A stretch of DNA of 64,000 bases. Source: Burkholderia lata (lineage in GTDB: Bacteria; Pseudomonadota; Gammaproteobacteria; Burkholderiales; Burkholderiaceae). A program made the translations under genes and the position numbers. Positions 26,482-34,263 of this stretch are shown here, one piece after another (within the stretch, counting starts at the first letter, position 1; the number at the start of each line of letters is the position of its first letter). The notes below the pieces were generated by a model that worked only from the letters and a program-made list of their open reading frames with translations, had not been told where the DNA came from and made no database searches. Where the stretch lies: the NCBI RefSeq assembly GCF_902499335.1, contig NZ_CABVQK010000006.1, positions 62,001 to 126,000 on the forward strand. The letters are read 5' to 3'.

Positions 26482-26961
26482 ATGCTCAACACCATGGAAA
26501 GCCTGATTTGCGAAGAAGACGTGCCGTGCGATGCGCCGGCATGGGTCGAAGACGATGCGATGCCGCTACCTGGCGGCGTCGCGCATCCGCTCGTGACGAT
26601 CGGCCGAGCGCCGGTTCCCGAGCACGCCGCAGCGGCCGCGTCGCCGTTGCGCCCGCAACTGTTCGTCACGGTGCTGGAGGCCGGCGACGATGCGTTGCTG
26701 ATTCGCTGGGTCGAGAGCGGCCGGTGCCATTACGGCGAACAGCGCTGGCGCTTGCGTGTCGCGTTGCAGCCGGGCCGTTGCGCGATCTCGGGGCAGCCGA
26801 TCGAGCCGGGCGAGCCGGTGTTCCGGCCGGTGCGGCGGCCCGTGCCGGCCAATGGCGACGAGATGATCCGCCCGGCGTCGGTGCCGGGTGCAACCGGCGT
26901 GGCGTGTGGCGTCACGGCGGAGGGTGACGACGCACACGCGCCGGCCGACGTTCCAGGCTGA
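26482..26961 (+). CDS. DUF3331 family protein
   Basis: The 159-residue protein has an acidic, low-complexity N-terminal third. A compact domain from about residue 60 has FVTVLEAGDDALLIRWVESG, a GEQRWRLRVALQPGRCAISG segment, and then GEPVFRPVRRP. This matches the Burkholderia-restricted DUF3331 pattern as I recall it. No signal peptide or membrane helix is present, and the function is unknown. One conserved-looking Cys sits in the RCAISG turn. It starts 38 bases after the MFS gene on the same strand and may be co-transcribed. Confidence 0.75.
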   Translation: MLNTMESLICEEDVPCDAPAWVEDDAMPLPGGVAHPLVTIGRAPVPEHAAAAASPLRPQLFVTVLEAGDDALLIRWVESGRCHYGEQRWRLRVALQPGRCAISGQPIEPGEPVFRPVRRPVPANGDEMIRPASVPGATGVACGVTAEGDDAHAPADVPG

Positions 26962-26993
26962 ACGCCGGCCGGCCGGCCGGCCGCGGCAGCGGG

Positions 26994-28238
26994 TTACTTC
27001 TTCACGTCGTGCCGGTACTGGATGAACCCGGCGTTGTTCGCGAGCTTGTCGTACAGCGCGCGCGCCGTCGTGTTGGTTTCGTGCGTGAGCCAGTACACGC
27101 GGCTCGCGCCGGCTTCGCGGGCATGGTCGTACACGGCCTCGATCAGCGCGCCGCCCGCGCCTTGCCCGCGTGCGTCGGGCGCGGTGTACAGGTCCTGCAG
27201 GTAGCAGTACGGCCCTTCGGTCCAGCACGAGCGGTGGTAGATCGAATGCACGATCCCGACCAGCGCGCCCGATGCGTCGAATGCGCCGAGCACGAACATC
27301 GGCTCGGCGGGATCCATCAGGCGCGCCCACGTCGTCGCGAACACCGCGTCGCTCAGCGCGGTGTCGTAGAACTTCTGATAACCCTGCCACAGCGGGCGCC
27401 ACGCGGCTTCGTCGGCGGCGACGAGCGGGCGCACCGTGACGCGCGTCGCGTCGTGCGCGCGGCTGGCCGCATCGCGCTCGCGCGCCTGTGCGTGACGGAT
27501 CTCGGTGAGCGACTGGCGTTGCTCGCCTTGCGCGTCGAAGTTCTCCGGCGCGAGCCACGCGTCGAACGCGGCGCGGACATCCGGCCATTCGCCGTCGATG
27601 ATCGAGAACCACGCGGTGTCGCGATTGCGGCTGCGGTAGACGATCGCCTGCCGGAACGTGCCTTCGTAGCGGAAGCCGAGCCGTGCGGCGGCCTTGCGCG
27701 ACGGGATGTTCAGGTCGTCGCACTTCCATTCGTAGCGCCGGTAGCCGAGCGTGTCGAAAGCGTACTTCATCAGCAGGAACTGCGCTTCGGTCGAGATGGG
27801 CGTGCGCTTGAGCAGCGGCGAGAACGTGACGGAGCCGACCTCGATCACGCCGTTGGCCGGATCGATGCGCATCAGCGCGAGTGTGCCGACCGCGCGGCCC
27901 GTCGCACGGTCGATCACCGTGTAGTGCAGCGGATCCGGGCTCGCCTGGGCGGTACGCGCGTAGTCGCGGTAGCTCGATTCGTCGGCGTACGGGCCGTGTG
28001 CGAGATAGGTCCAGTCGCTGCCGTCCGGCGCCTGTGCGTAGGCGGCGTGCAGGTCGGCCGCGTGGCGCTCGGCGTCGAGCGGTTCGAGCCGGCAGTAGCG
28101 GCCTTCGAGCACGATGCGCTCCGGGCGCGGGCGCGCGGACCAGTCGGGAACGGGGTGGCCGATGGGTTGCTGGAAAGCGTTGGTGAGCGTGGACAAGGTC
28201 GATCTCGCTTCGGTTGGCGGCCGGCGACATGCCGGCAT
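26994..28238 (-). CDS. Tandem GNAT N-acetyltransferase protein
   Basis: The 414-residue protein carries two GNAT domains. The first (about residues 40-230) is RimJ/RimL-like, with YCRLEPLDAERHAADL, LMKYAFDTLGYRRYEWKC and NIPSRKAAARLGFRYEG. The second (about 265-414) has VTVRPLVAADEAAWRPLWQG and the acetyl-CoA loop TAPDARGQGAGGALIEAVYD, then NTTARALYDKLANNAGF. Each half resembles a free-standing Burkholderia acetyltransferase. The start could also be the TTG at about 28193. Substrates are unknown, but a peptide N-terminus or small amine is usual. It is divergent from the MocR regulator. Confidence 0.85.
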   Translation of the reverse strand: MPACRRPPTEARSTLSTLTNAFQQPIGHPVPDWSARPRPERIVLEGRYCRLEPLDAERHAADLHAAYAQAPDGSDWTYLAHGPYADESSYRDYARTAQASPDPLHYTVIDRATGRAVGTLALMRIDPANGVIEVGSVTFSPLLKRTPISTEAQFLLMKYAFDTLGYRRYEWKCDDLNIPSRKAAARLGFRYEGTFRQAIVYRSRNRDTAWFSIIDGEWPDVRAAFDAWLAPENFDAQGEQRQSLTEIRHAQARERDAASRAHDATRVTVRPLVAADEAAWRPLWQGYQKFYDTALSDAVFATTWARLMDPAEPMFVLGAFDASGALVGIVHSIYHRSCWTEGPYCYLQDLYTAPDARGQGAGGALIEAVYDHAREAGASRVYWLTHETNTTARALYDKLANNAGFIQYRHDVKK

Positions 28239-28324
28239 GCAGACGATCGTAGTCGCGGCGAGGTACCATGAGAAGCGCCAGAGATCGGCAAATTTATGGT
28301 GCCACGGGTTATGGGGCGCGAGCC

Positions 28325-28351
28325 ACTAGCCGTCCGCAACTAGCCGTCCGC
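28325..28351 (+). promoter_or_regulatory. Direct repeat before the MocR regulator
   Basis: ACTAGCCGTCCGC occurs at 28325-28337 and again at 28339-28351, a period of 14 bases, ending 33 bases before the MocR start. MocR-type regulators such as GabR and PdxR bind direct rather than inverted repeats, so an autoregulatory site is plausible. Confidence 0.45.
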
Positions 28352-28384
28352 CACGTTCCAACATTTTTACGCTGCGATGTTCCG

Positions 28385-29857
28385 ATGACGACTGTCCTTC
28401 CTTCCGGCGATGCGCCGTTGCTGCCGCTCGACGCGCCGCTGGCGCGCACGCCGGGCGCGCCTTCGCTGCAGCGCCAGCTGCTGCGCCGCGTGCGCGACGC
28501 GATTCTCGGCGGCGCGATGCCGGCCGGCACGCGGCTGCCCGGCACACGCGCGCTGGCCGAGACGCTCGGCGTGTCGCGCAACACGACGGCCGCCGTCTAC
28601 GAGCAGTTGGTCGCCGAAGGCTTCCTGCAGTCCGACCGCCGCGGCACGCGCGTGGTCGGGCTGTCGCGGCCGGCGCCGCCGCGCCGTCGTGCCGCGCCGC
28701 CGGCCGTTGCGCAGCGGCTCGGCCGGATTCGCCCGAGCCGCATCGGCACCGGCGAATCGGAGGGCTTCCGGCCGGGCGTGCCCGCACTGACGCATTTCCC
28801 GGCGGACGCGTGGCGCCACGCGATCGACCGCGCGCTGCGCCGCGCCGGCCGCGACCTGCTCGGCTATGGCGATCCGCTCGGCGAGCGCGCGCTGCGCGAA
28901 TCGATCGCGCGCCACCTGGCCGTGACCCGCGGCGTGCGCTGCGATCCCGAGCAGATCGTGATCACGGAAGGCGCACAGGGCGCGATCGCGCTGTGCGCGC
29001 AGTTGCTGACGAACCCGGGCGATACGGTGTGGGTCGAAGAGCCCGGGTACCGCGGCGCGCGCACCGCGATGCAGGTGGCCGACCTCGACGTCGTGCCGAT
29101 GCCGGTCGACGCGGAAGGGCTGCGCACGGAAGAAGACGACTGGCGCGAGCGGACGCCGCGCCTCGTCTATACGACGCCGTCGAACCAGTTCCCGACCGGC
29201 GCCGTGCTGTCGATCTCGCGCCGGCTCGCGCTGATCGATGCGGCGCGCCGGCATCGCGCGTGGATCATCGAGGACGACTACGACAGCGAATTCCGTCACA
29301 CCGGCGAGCCGATCGGCGCGATGCACGGGCTCGCGCCCGATTCGCCCGTCGTCTATCTCGGCTCGTTCAGCAAGACGATGTTTCCGGCGCTGCGGATCGG
29401 TTTTCTCGTGCTGCCCGACGCGCTGCTGGCCGCGGTGCGGCCGGTGCTGCCGGAGATGCTGCGCGGCGGGACGCGTCACGTGCAGCTCGCGCTGGCCGAT
29501 TTCATCGAGACGGGCGAGTACGGCCGCCACCTTGGCCGCATGCGCCGGCTGTACCGCGACCGGCGGCGCTTGCTGCTCGCCGCGCTCGACGGCAGCCTGA
29601 GCGTGCCGCATCAGATCGAGGGCGGGCCGTGCGGGCTGCATCTCGCACTGCGGCTGCCTGCGCGCTACCGCGATCGCGCGATCGTCGACGCGGCGCGTGC
29701 GCACGGCATCGGGCCGTTCCCGCTGTCGGGTTTTTCGATCGATGCGGCATCGGCGGGCAACGGGCTCGTGCTCGGTTTCGGCAATACGTCGGCCGACGCG
29801 TTCGAGCCGATGTTGCGGATGCTGTCGGCGATCGCGGAGCGGGTGGGCGGGGATTGA
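28385..29857 (+). CDS. MocR family regulator (GntR HTH plus aminotransferase domain)
   Basis: ATG 28385 is chosen because the direct repeat lies just upstream and the longer frame is unlike protein. The 490-residue product has a GntR winged helix at about residues 28-95 (LRRVRDAILGGAMPAGTRLPG, LGVSRNTTAAVYEQLVAEGF). A fold-type I aminotransferase domain follows, with IIEDDYDSEF and SFSKTMFPALRIG, whose Lys should bind PLP. MocR proteins use PLP adducts as effectors to control vitamin B6, GABA or amino-acid genes. The divergent double GNAT gene 146 bases away is a candidate target. Confidence 0.92.
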   Translation: MTTVLPSGDAPLLPLDAPLARTPGAPSLQRQLLRRVRDAILGGAMPAGTRLPGTRALAETLGVSRNTTAAVYEQLVAEGFLQSDRRGTRVVGLSRPAPPRRRAAPPAVAQRLGRIRPSRIGTGESEGFRPGVPALTHFPADAWRHAIDRALRRAGRDLLGYGDPLGERALRESIARHLAVTRGVRCDPEQIVITEGAQGAIALCAQLLTNPGDTVWVEEPGYRGARTAMQVADLDVVPMPVDAEGLRTEEDDWRERTPRLVYTTPSNQFPTGAVLSISRRLALIDAARRHRAWIIEDDYDSEFRHTGEPIGAMHGLAPDSPVVYLGSFSKTMFPALRIGFLVLPDALLAAVRPVLPEMLRGGTRHVQLALADFIETGEYGRHLGRMRRLYRDRRRLLLAALDGSLSVPHQIEGGPCGLHLALRLPARYRDRAIVDAARAHGIGPFPLSGFSIDAASAGNGLVLGFGNTSADAFEPMLRMLSAIAERVGGD

Positions 29858-30284
29858 GGCGGGACTCGCCGTTCAATCACCGCAATATATTTCCTTAACC
29901 TTTTAAATATTAAATTTTTAAAAACAAGGTTGATATTCGTCGATTTTTGGTCTTGCTCCCCGAGCTGAACGTGCTGCGGTCTTGATCGTCAAAAATGGTC
30001 AACGGTGCTTGCAAGTGCTAATGGGATGAGCGACGATGAATTCACTGTAACAAACGGTTACTTTTCGTGGATTAATGCGCGGCCGTTCACGCCGCCCCGG
30101 TTTTGTATGCCGTGATCGATGGCTTTCGTAATGAATCGACTCCAGAAGGCGATGGTCTGGAGAGCCGTGACGAGCCACGTTGGGATTGCCCGGAGAAATA
30201 ATAATACTGAGCGTCGCGAGGTCCGCGGCAGACAACCGAGACCGTGGTCATCACGGATGCCGTTAAAAAACTATATCAATCTCG
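29858..30284. other. AT-rich intergenic region, no supported gene
   Basis: Base composition drops sharply around 29880-30070 (runs such as TTAAATATTAAATTTTTAAA). This is unlike the rest of the window and suggests a promoter region or an acquired segment edge. A weak frame at 30119-30517 overlaps the next gene; see the note on its start. Confidence 0.4.
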
Positions 30285-31130
30285 ATGAGATCCGATTCAC
30301 ACCGCTATTGCTTCCCGAGTTTGCTGGAAGCATTTTTTATCGTCGTCGTGCTGATCATGATCGAGTACCTGATGAATTCGGTCATCTGGTCGATCAGCCG
30401 AAGCGCCGGGCTTCAACCCATGGCGATTGCCAGCATCGGCCGGGTTCTCGCGAACGGGCTCGTATTTACGGTGCTGCTTCACCACGGCAAATTGACCTAC
30501 CGAAGCCTGCTGCATGACAGCGTCGATTCCTGGCGATCGACGCTCGGACGATTTTTCGTCCCGATCTTGCTGATGACGCCGGGATTGATCGTGGCGGTCA
30601 GCGTGATCGAAGTCGGCGTCGGGCAGTTTTTCCCTTGGGGCGGAAGCGGATATGACGCTCGCGAGGTTTACACGAACGGCGGGCTTGGCCTGATCGTGTT
30701 GACCTGCCTGATTGCGCCGCTACTTGAAGAAATGCTGTTTCGCGGCGTGATGCTGCGCAGCTTTCTGCAACAGTATCCGACGGGAACGGCCATCGCGCAT
30801 TCGGCCGCCGTGTTCGGTCTTGCACACCTGAACGTGTATCAGTTCGTCCTGGCATTCGGACTCGGATTGTTGATCGGGAAACTGTACGCGGCCACCCGGT
30901 CGCTGCTGCCGGGCATCCTGATCCACGCCTGCTACAACACCGCCGTGGTGATCGTCGCACTGAAAACGCCATTCGAATTTTCCAGGGAAAGCCTGTTGGC
31001 CGTCTGGCCCACATCGTGGTGGTTCGGCGCGCTCGCGGCAGGGGTGATCGGCGCGTGTCTTCTGGTCAAGTCGCTCGATGCGCTGAGATTGGCTCAAGCA
31101 AGCGCGTCGGGCAGCAACGGCTTGCGTTGA
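30285..31130 (+). CDS. CPBP family intramembrane metalloprotease, start uncertain
   Basis: The 281-residue frame has about eight hydrophobic segments and the CPBP motifs EEMLFRGVMLRSF (about residue 149), FGLAHLNVYQF and HACYNTAVV. No ribosome-binding site precedes ATG 30285. In the frame one base off, ATG 30257 encodes MPLKNYINLDEIRFTP. Removing one C from the CCC at about 30310 would join it as LLLPSLLEAFFIVVV. The native N-terminus may therefore lie there, with a one-base slip in this copy. Lower GC than its neighbours and the adjacent lipoprotein suggest a recently gained pair. Target unknown; immunity-type or prenyl-protein processing roles exist in the family. Confidence 0.8.
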   Translation: MRSDSHRYCFPSLLEAFFIVVVLIMIEYLMNSVIWSISRSAGLQPMAIASIGRVLANGLVFTVLLHHGKLTYRSLLHDSVDSWRSTLGRFFVPILLMTPGLIVAVSVIEVGVGQFFPWGGSGYDAREVYTNGGLGLIVLTCLIAPLLEEMLFRGVMLRSFLQQYPTGTAIAHSAAVFGLAHLNVYQFVLAFGLGLLIGKLYAATRSLLPGILIHACYNTAVVIVALKTPFEFSRESLLAVWPTSWWFGALAAGVIGACLLVKSLDALRLAQASASGSNGLR

Positions 31131-31217
31131 GAACGTTGTATTGGCAAGCGTTCCTGTGAATTCACGGGATGCTGGTGTTGCGCGGTAATTATCCAAAACG
31201 ATAAAACGAGGTAAGTC

Positions 31218-32120
31218 ATGTGGGGAAAGCAGGTCTGGTTGGCAGGTGTGGCAAGTACCGCGTTGCTGCTGACGGCATGCGGCGGTGGCGATGACGGCGC
31301 CGCCAATACGGGAAGCAACGCATCGAGCAACACTACGGGCGGGACGCCGGCTGCCACGTCGCCTGCGGTTCCACCGGCGAATGCTTCCCCGCAACCGTCA
31401 GCCCAGGCGGCATGCCGACCGAACGGCAACTTCAGCTACTCGGGTGCTGCGTCTCCGGTCACGGCGAATAACGGCCAGCTGGCGGTGCTCGTGGTGCCGA
31501 ATCTGCCGAGCGAATACGCGAAGAACCGCAACATGACGGCGGCCGGTGTGCCTGCCGCGAGCCTGGTGCAACAGGGAAGCGGCGCGTTCACGACGCTGGC
31601 ATCGTCGTCTGCGGCGACCGATTGCCTCGGGCTCGACCATGGCGCCGTCACCGATATCCAGGGCGTCGGCACCGATGTTGCGATCGGCCGCTGGAATCGA
31701 GCGATGGATACCGACGGCAATACCTATACCGATACGCAAGGCGTTCACTACGCGGTCGGTACGCCGCTGTCGTTACCTGCAACGGGTGGCCCGCTTGCAT
31801 GTACCCAGGTGATTGCCGACACGGTGGCGAGCAACGACGGCAGCACGGCCGGTACCCTCGTTTCGAGTTCGGCCACGCTGGATCCGGGCACCCGCCAGCT
31901 CACCACGCTGAACCTGTCGATCAAGCAGGCGACGGCTCAATACGGGCTGACGTATACGCAGGTGCCATTGAACGGTGTGCTGAAGACCACCGGGCCCGCG
32001 ACGATTCAGTCGATCGTCGTCGGACATGACGCGACGCAGCCGCTGGTGGCTGTCGGTTACTCGGCTGCGTTGCCGAACACGCAAGGGGTTGGCGGGGTGG
32101 TGATCCTCTCGTGCCACTGA
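31218..32120 (+). CDS. Secreted lipoprotein, unknown function
   Basis: GAGG precedes ATG 31218. The 300-residue protein has a short signal with lipobox LLLTACGGG (Cys at about residue 21), so it should be lipid-anchored. A Gly/Ala/Ser/Thr-rich linker (to about residue 65) follows, and then a beta-rich domain with NGNFSYSGAASPV, DGNTYTDTQGVHYAVGTPL and a C-terminal GGVVILSCH. No enzymatic motif is recognised. It follows the CPBP gene by 87 bases on the same strand. Surface or periplasmic location is inferred from the lipobox only. Confidence 0.78.
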   Translation: MWGKQVWLAGVASTALLLTACGGGDDGAANTGSNASSNTTGGTPAATSPAVPPANASPQPSAQAACRPNGNFSYSGAASPVTANNGQLAVLVVPNLPSEYAKNRNMTAAGVPAASLVQQGSGAFTTLASSSAATDCLGLDHGAVTDIQGVGTDVAIGRWNRAMDTDGNTYTDTQGVHYAVGTPLSLPATGGPLACTQVIADTVASNDGSTAGTLVSSSATLDPGTRQLTTLNLSIKQATAQYGLTYTQVPLNGVLKTTGPATIQSIVVGHDATQPLVAVGYSAALPNTQGVGGVVILSCH

Positions 32121-32456
32121 ACCGGGCCGGCGCACGCGTGCGTGCCGCCCGTCGGTGACGCGTGACAGGCGGACGATCCGTAGCAGACCGCAACGATGAC
32201 GCTCGCGGCTGCCGGCAATGATCCGGCGCCTGCGCGCGTGTCGATGCGTGGTGGATGTGCGGATTGACGAACCGCGCACTTTGTTCGAAACGAATGCCGT
32301 CGCGGCTCCGCGCCTGCAGCGCCGCCCGGTATTCGGGTTTCGATTCGTATGTTCGAACAGGCCGAGTGGACTATAAATGGATGCGTGTACCGGTGCTTGT
32401 CGGGTGCCTGCGCGACTCGCGCATGTCGGCGCCGCGACTCCCGGGGGAGGTGCACC
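32121..32456. other. Intergenic region before the HtrA-type gene
   Basis: No gene is supported. TATAAAT at 32372-32378 is a candidate -10 element about 80 bases before the GTG start. GTTCGAAC at 32351-32358 is a small palindrome just upstream. GGGGGAGG at 32442-32449 is the ribosome-binding site of the next gene. Confidence 0.35.
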
Positions 32457-34037
32457 GTGGTTCGCCAGACGCTTGCTCGCGCCGTGCTTCGCACCGCGTT
32501 GATCGGGGGCGTGTTTGCCGGCTGTTTGTTGCCCTTGCCGGCCGTCCTTGCCGGAACCCTCTCGCCGCCCGTTACGCCGCACACCTTGAAGCAGCGGACG
32601 GCTGCCGCGCCTTACGCGATGCCGGTCGATTTTCCGGCGATCGTCGACCGCTACGGCCCGGCGGTCGTGACCGTCATGACCGCCGCACCCGATCAGCAGA
32701 CGGGCGGCCCGTCCTTCGCGATCCTCGATCCCGACGATCCGCTCGCCGCGTTTTTCCGACGCGACGCACCGCCGCCCGCGCCGGGCCCGCAGGCTCAGGC
32801 TCAGGCACCGGCACCCGACACGGCGCCGCGCGCGGTATCGGGCAGCGGCTCGGGTTTCATCGTCAGCGCCGACGGCCTGATTCTGACCTCGGCCCACGTG
32901 GTCGACGATGCGACCGACGTGACGGTGCGGCTCACCGATCGCCGCGAATTCAAGGCGACCGTGCTGGCCGTCGATCCGCAAAGCGACGTTGCCGTGCTGC
33001 GCGTCAACGCGACGAAGCTGCCGTTCGTGCGCGTCGGCGATTCGTCGAAGGTACGCGCGGGCGAGCCGGTGATGACGATCGGCGCGCCGGACGGATCGGG
33101 CAACACGGTCACGGCCGGCATCGTCAGCGCGACGTCGCACCGGCTGCCGGACGGCAGCGCGTTTCCGTTCTTCGAAACCGACATCGCGCCGAACCCCGAC
33201 AACTCCGGCGGCCCCGTGTTCAATCGCGCGGGCGACGTGATCGGCATCGCGGTGCAGGTCTATACGGGCGCCGACCGCTACGCGAGCATGACGTTCGCGA
33301 TTCCGATCGCGTTTGCCGCAAAGGTGCGTGCGCAACTGCAGAAGCAGATGCAGGCGCAGGCGCAGCAGTCCCAGGCGCCGGGCGAGTCGTCGTCCGGCAA
33401 TGCGATCGGCGTCGACGTGCAGGATGTCGGCATCGGGCTGGCCGCCGCGTTCGGGCTGCCGCGTCCGGCGGGCGCGCTCGTCAACGGCGTCGCGTCCGGT
33501 TCGCCGGCCGCCGCGGCCGGCGTGAAGCCCGGCGACGTGATCGTGAAGCTGGGCGACAAGACGATCGGCCGCTCGGCCGAGCTGAACGACCTGGCCGCCG
33601 CGCTGCCGCCCGGCCAGAAGGCGCCGCTGCGGCTGATCCGCAACCGCGCGCCGGTGATGCTGACGATCACGGGGGCCGACGAGGCTGCCGGCAACGCGGG
33701 CCCGGCCGTCGCCATGGCCGCGCCGAAGGCGGCTGCACGACCGGCGCCGGGGCCCGGCGCGGGCGACGGCGGCGACCGCCTCGGGCTGACGATGCACGCG
33801 CTGAGCGACGACGAGCGCCGTTCGACGGGGCTCGCGGTCGGGATGATGGTGGACGCGGTGCACGGCCCGGCAGCCAAGGCCGGCATCCTGCCGGGCGATG
33901 TCGTGCTGGAGCTCAACGACACGCTGCTGGAGACGCCGGACGACATACCGTCGCTCGAAGCGAACGGCGGCAGCGTGATCGCGGTGCTGATCCAGCGCAA
34001 CAACGCGCGGAAGTTCGTGTCGGTGCGTGCGCGTTAG
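32457..34037 (+). CDS. HtrA/DegP-like periplasmic serine protease with two PDZ domains
   Basis: GTG 32457 sits eight bases after GGGGGAGG and opens directly into a signal peptide (ARAVLRTALIGGVFAGCLLP), giving 526 residues. The trypsin-like domain shows TSAHVVDD (His147), DPQSDVAVL (Asp177) and NPDNSGGP (Ser250). The usual Gly two residues before the Ser (GNSGGP) is Asp here. PDZ1 spans about 315-400 (VQDVGIGLAAAFGL, SPAAAAGVKPGDVIV) and PDZ2 about 440-525. The protein should act on misfolded envelope proteins. The acidic swap near the oxyanion hole and the Pro/Ala/Gln linker at about 100-120 are unusual. Confidence 0.9.
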   Translation: MVRQTLARAVLRTALIGGVFAGCLLPLPAVLAGTLSPPVTPHTLKQRTAAAPYAMPVDFPAIVDRYGPAVVTVMTAAPDQQTGGPSFAILDPDDPLAAFFRRDAPPPAPGPQAQAQAPAPDTAPRAVSGSGSGFIVSADGLILTSAHVVDDATDVTVRLTDRREFKATVLAVDPQSDVAVLRVNATKLPFVRVGDSSKVRAGEPVMTIGAPDGSGNTVTAGIVSATSHRLPDGSAFPFFETDIAPNPDNSGGPVFNRAGDVIGIAVQVYTGADRYASMTFAIPIAFAAKVRAQLQKQMQAQAQQSQAPGESSSGNAIGVDVQDVGIGLAAAFGLPRPAGALVNGVASGSPAAAAGVKPGDVIVKLGDKTIGRSAELNDLAAALPPGQKAPLRLIRNRAPVMLTITGADEAAGNAGPAVAMAAPKAAARPAPGPGAGDGGDRLGLTMHALSDDERRSTGLAVGMMVDAVHGPAAKAGILPGDVVLELNDTLLETPDDIPSLEANGGSVIAVLIQRNNARKFVSVRAR

Positions 34038-34118
34038 GGCGTTGACGCGGCCGGTATCGTCCACCTACCATCGTCCGGTATCGCACGCAGTCAGCCAGGC
34101 AACCAGGAGCCATCCGGC

Positions 34119-34169
34119 ATGAAAGCAGCATTCATCATCGTAGTTGTCCACAGGCGCAGGGTCCGGTAG
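34119..34169 (+). CDS. Putative 16-codon leader peptide (uORF)
   Basis: ATG 34119 is nine bases after AGGAG (34105-34109) and encodes MKAAFIIVVVHRRRVR before TAG. It has runs of Ile/Val and Arg, including codons rare in this GC-rich genome (GTA, GTT and two AGG). It is followed 23 bases later by a strong terminator that stands before the MFS gene. GGCGC at 34153-34157 within the Arg codons can pair with GCGCC at 34191-34195, the start of the terminator arm. The combination looks like a translation-coupled attenuator. Peptide synthesis is not proven. Confidence 0.5.
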   Translation: MKAAFIIVVVHRRRVR

Positions 34170-34192
34170 CGGCACCGCGCCGGCACCCATGC

Positions 34193-34221
34193 GCCCCCGA
34201 CTCGTTCGGGGGCTTTTTTTT
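34193..34221 (+). terminator. Strong intrinsic terminator before the Bcr/CflA-type MFS gene
   Basis: GCCCCCGA at 34193-34200 and TCGGGGGC at 34206-34213 form an 8-base stem with a 5-base loop, followed by eight T residues (34214-34221). It lies after the uORF and 42 bases before the MFS start. It may simply end the HtrA transcript or act as an attenuator. Confidence 0.9.
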
Positions 34222-34263
34222 GCATTGCGCACGGCCGGGTGGCACGTGCGTGGAGGGCATCCT

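Noticed and set aside
34119..34169. Reading the uORF as a branched-chain amino-acid operon leader (ilv type)
   Set aside because: The Ile/Val run fits, but the downstream gene is a drug exporter, not a biosynthetic gene, so starvation attenuation is not the favoured view.
34144..34263. Extended N-terminus of the Bcr/CflA pump from TTG 34144
   Set aside because: It would translate through a strong terminator hairpin; TTG 34264 has a good ribosome site.
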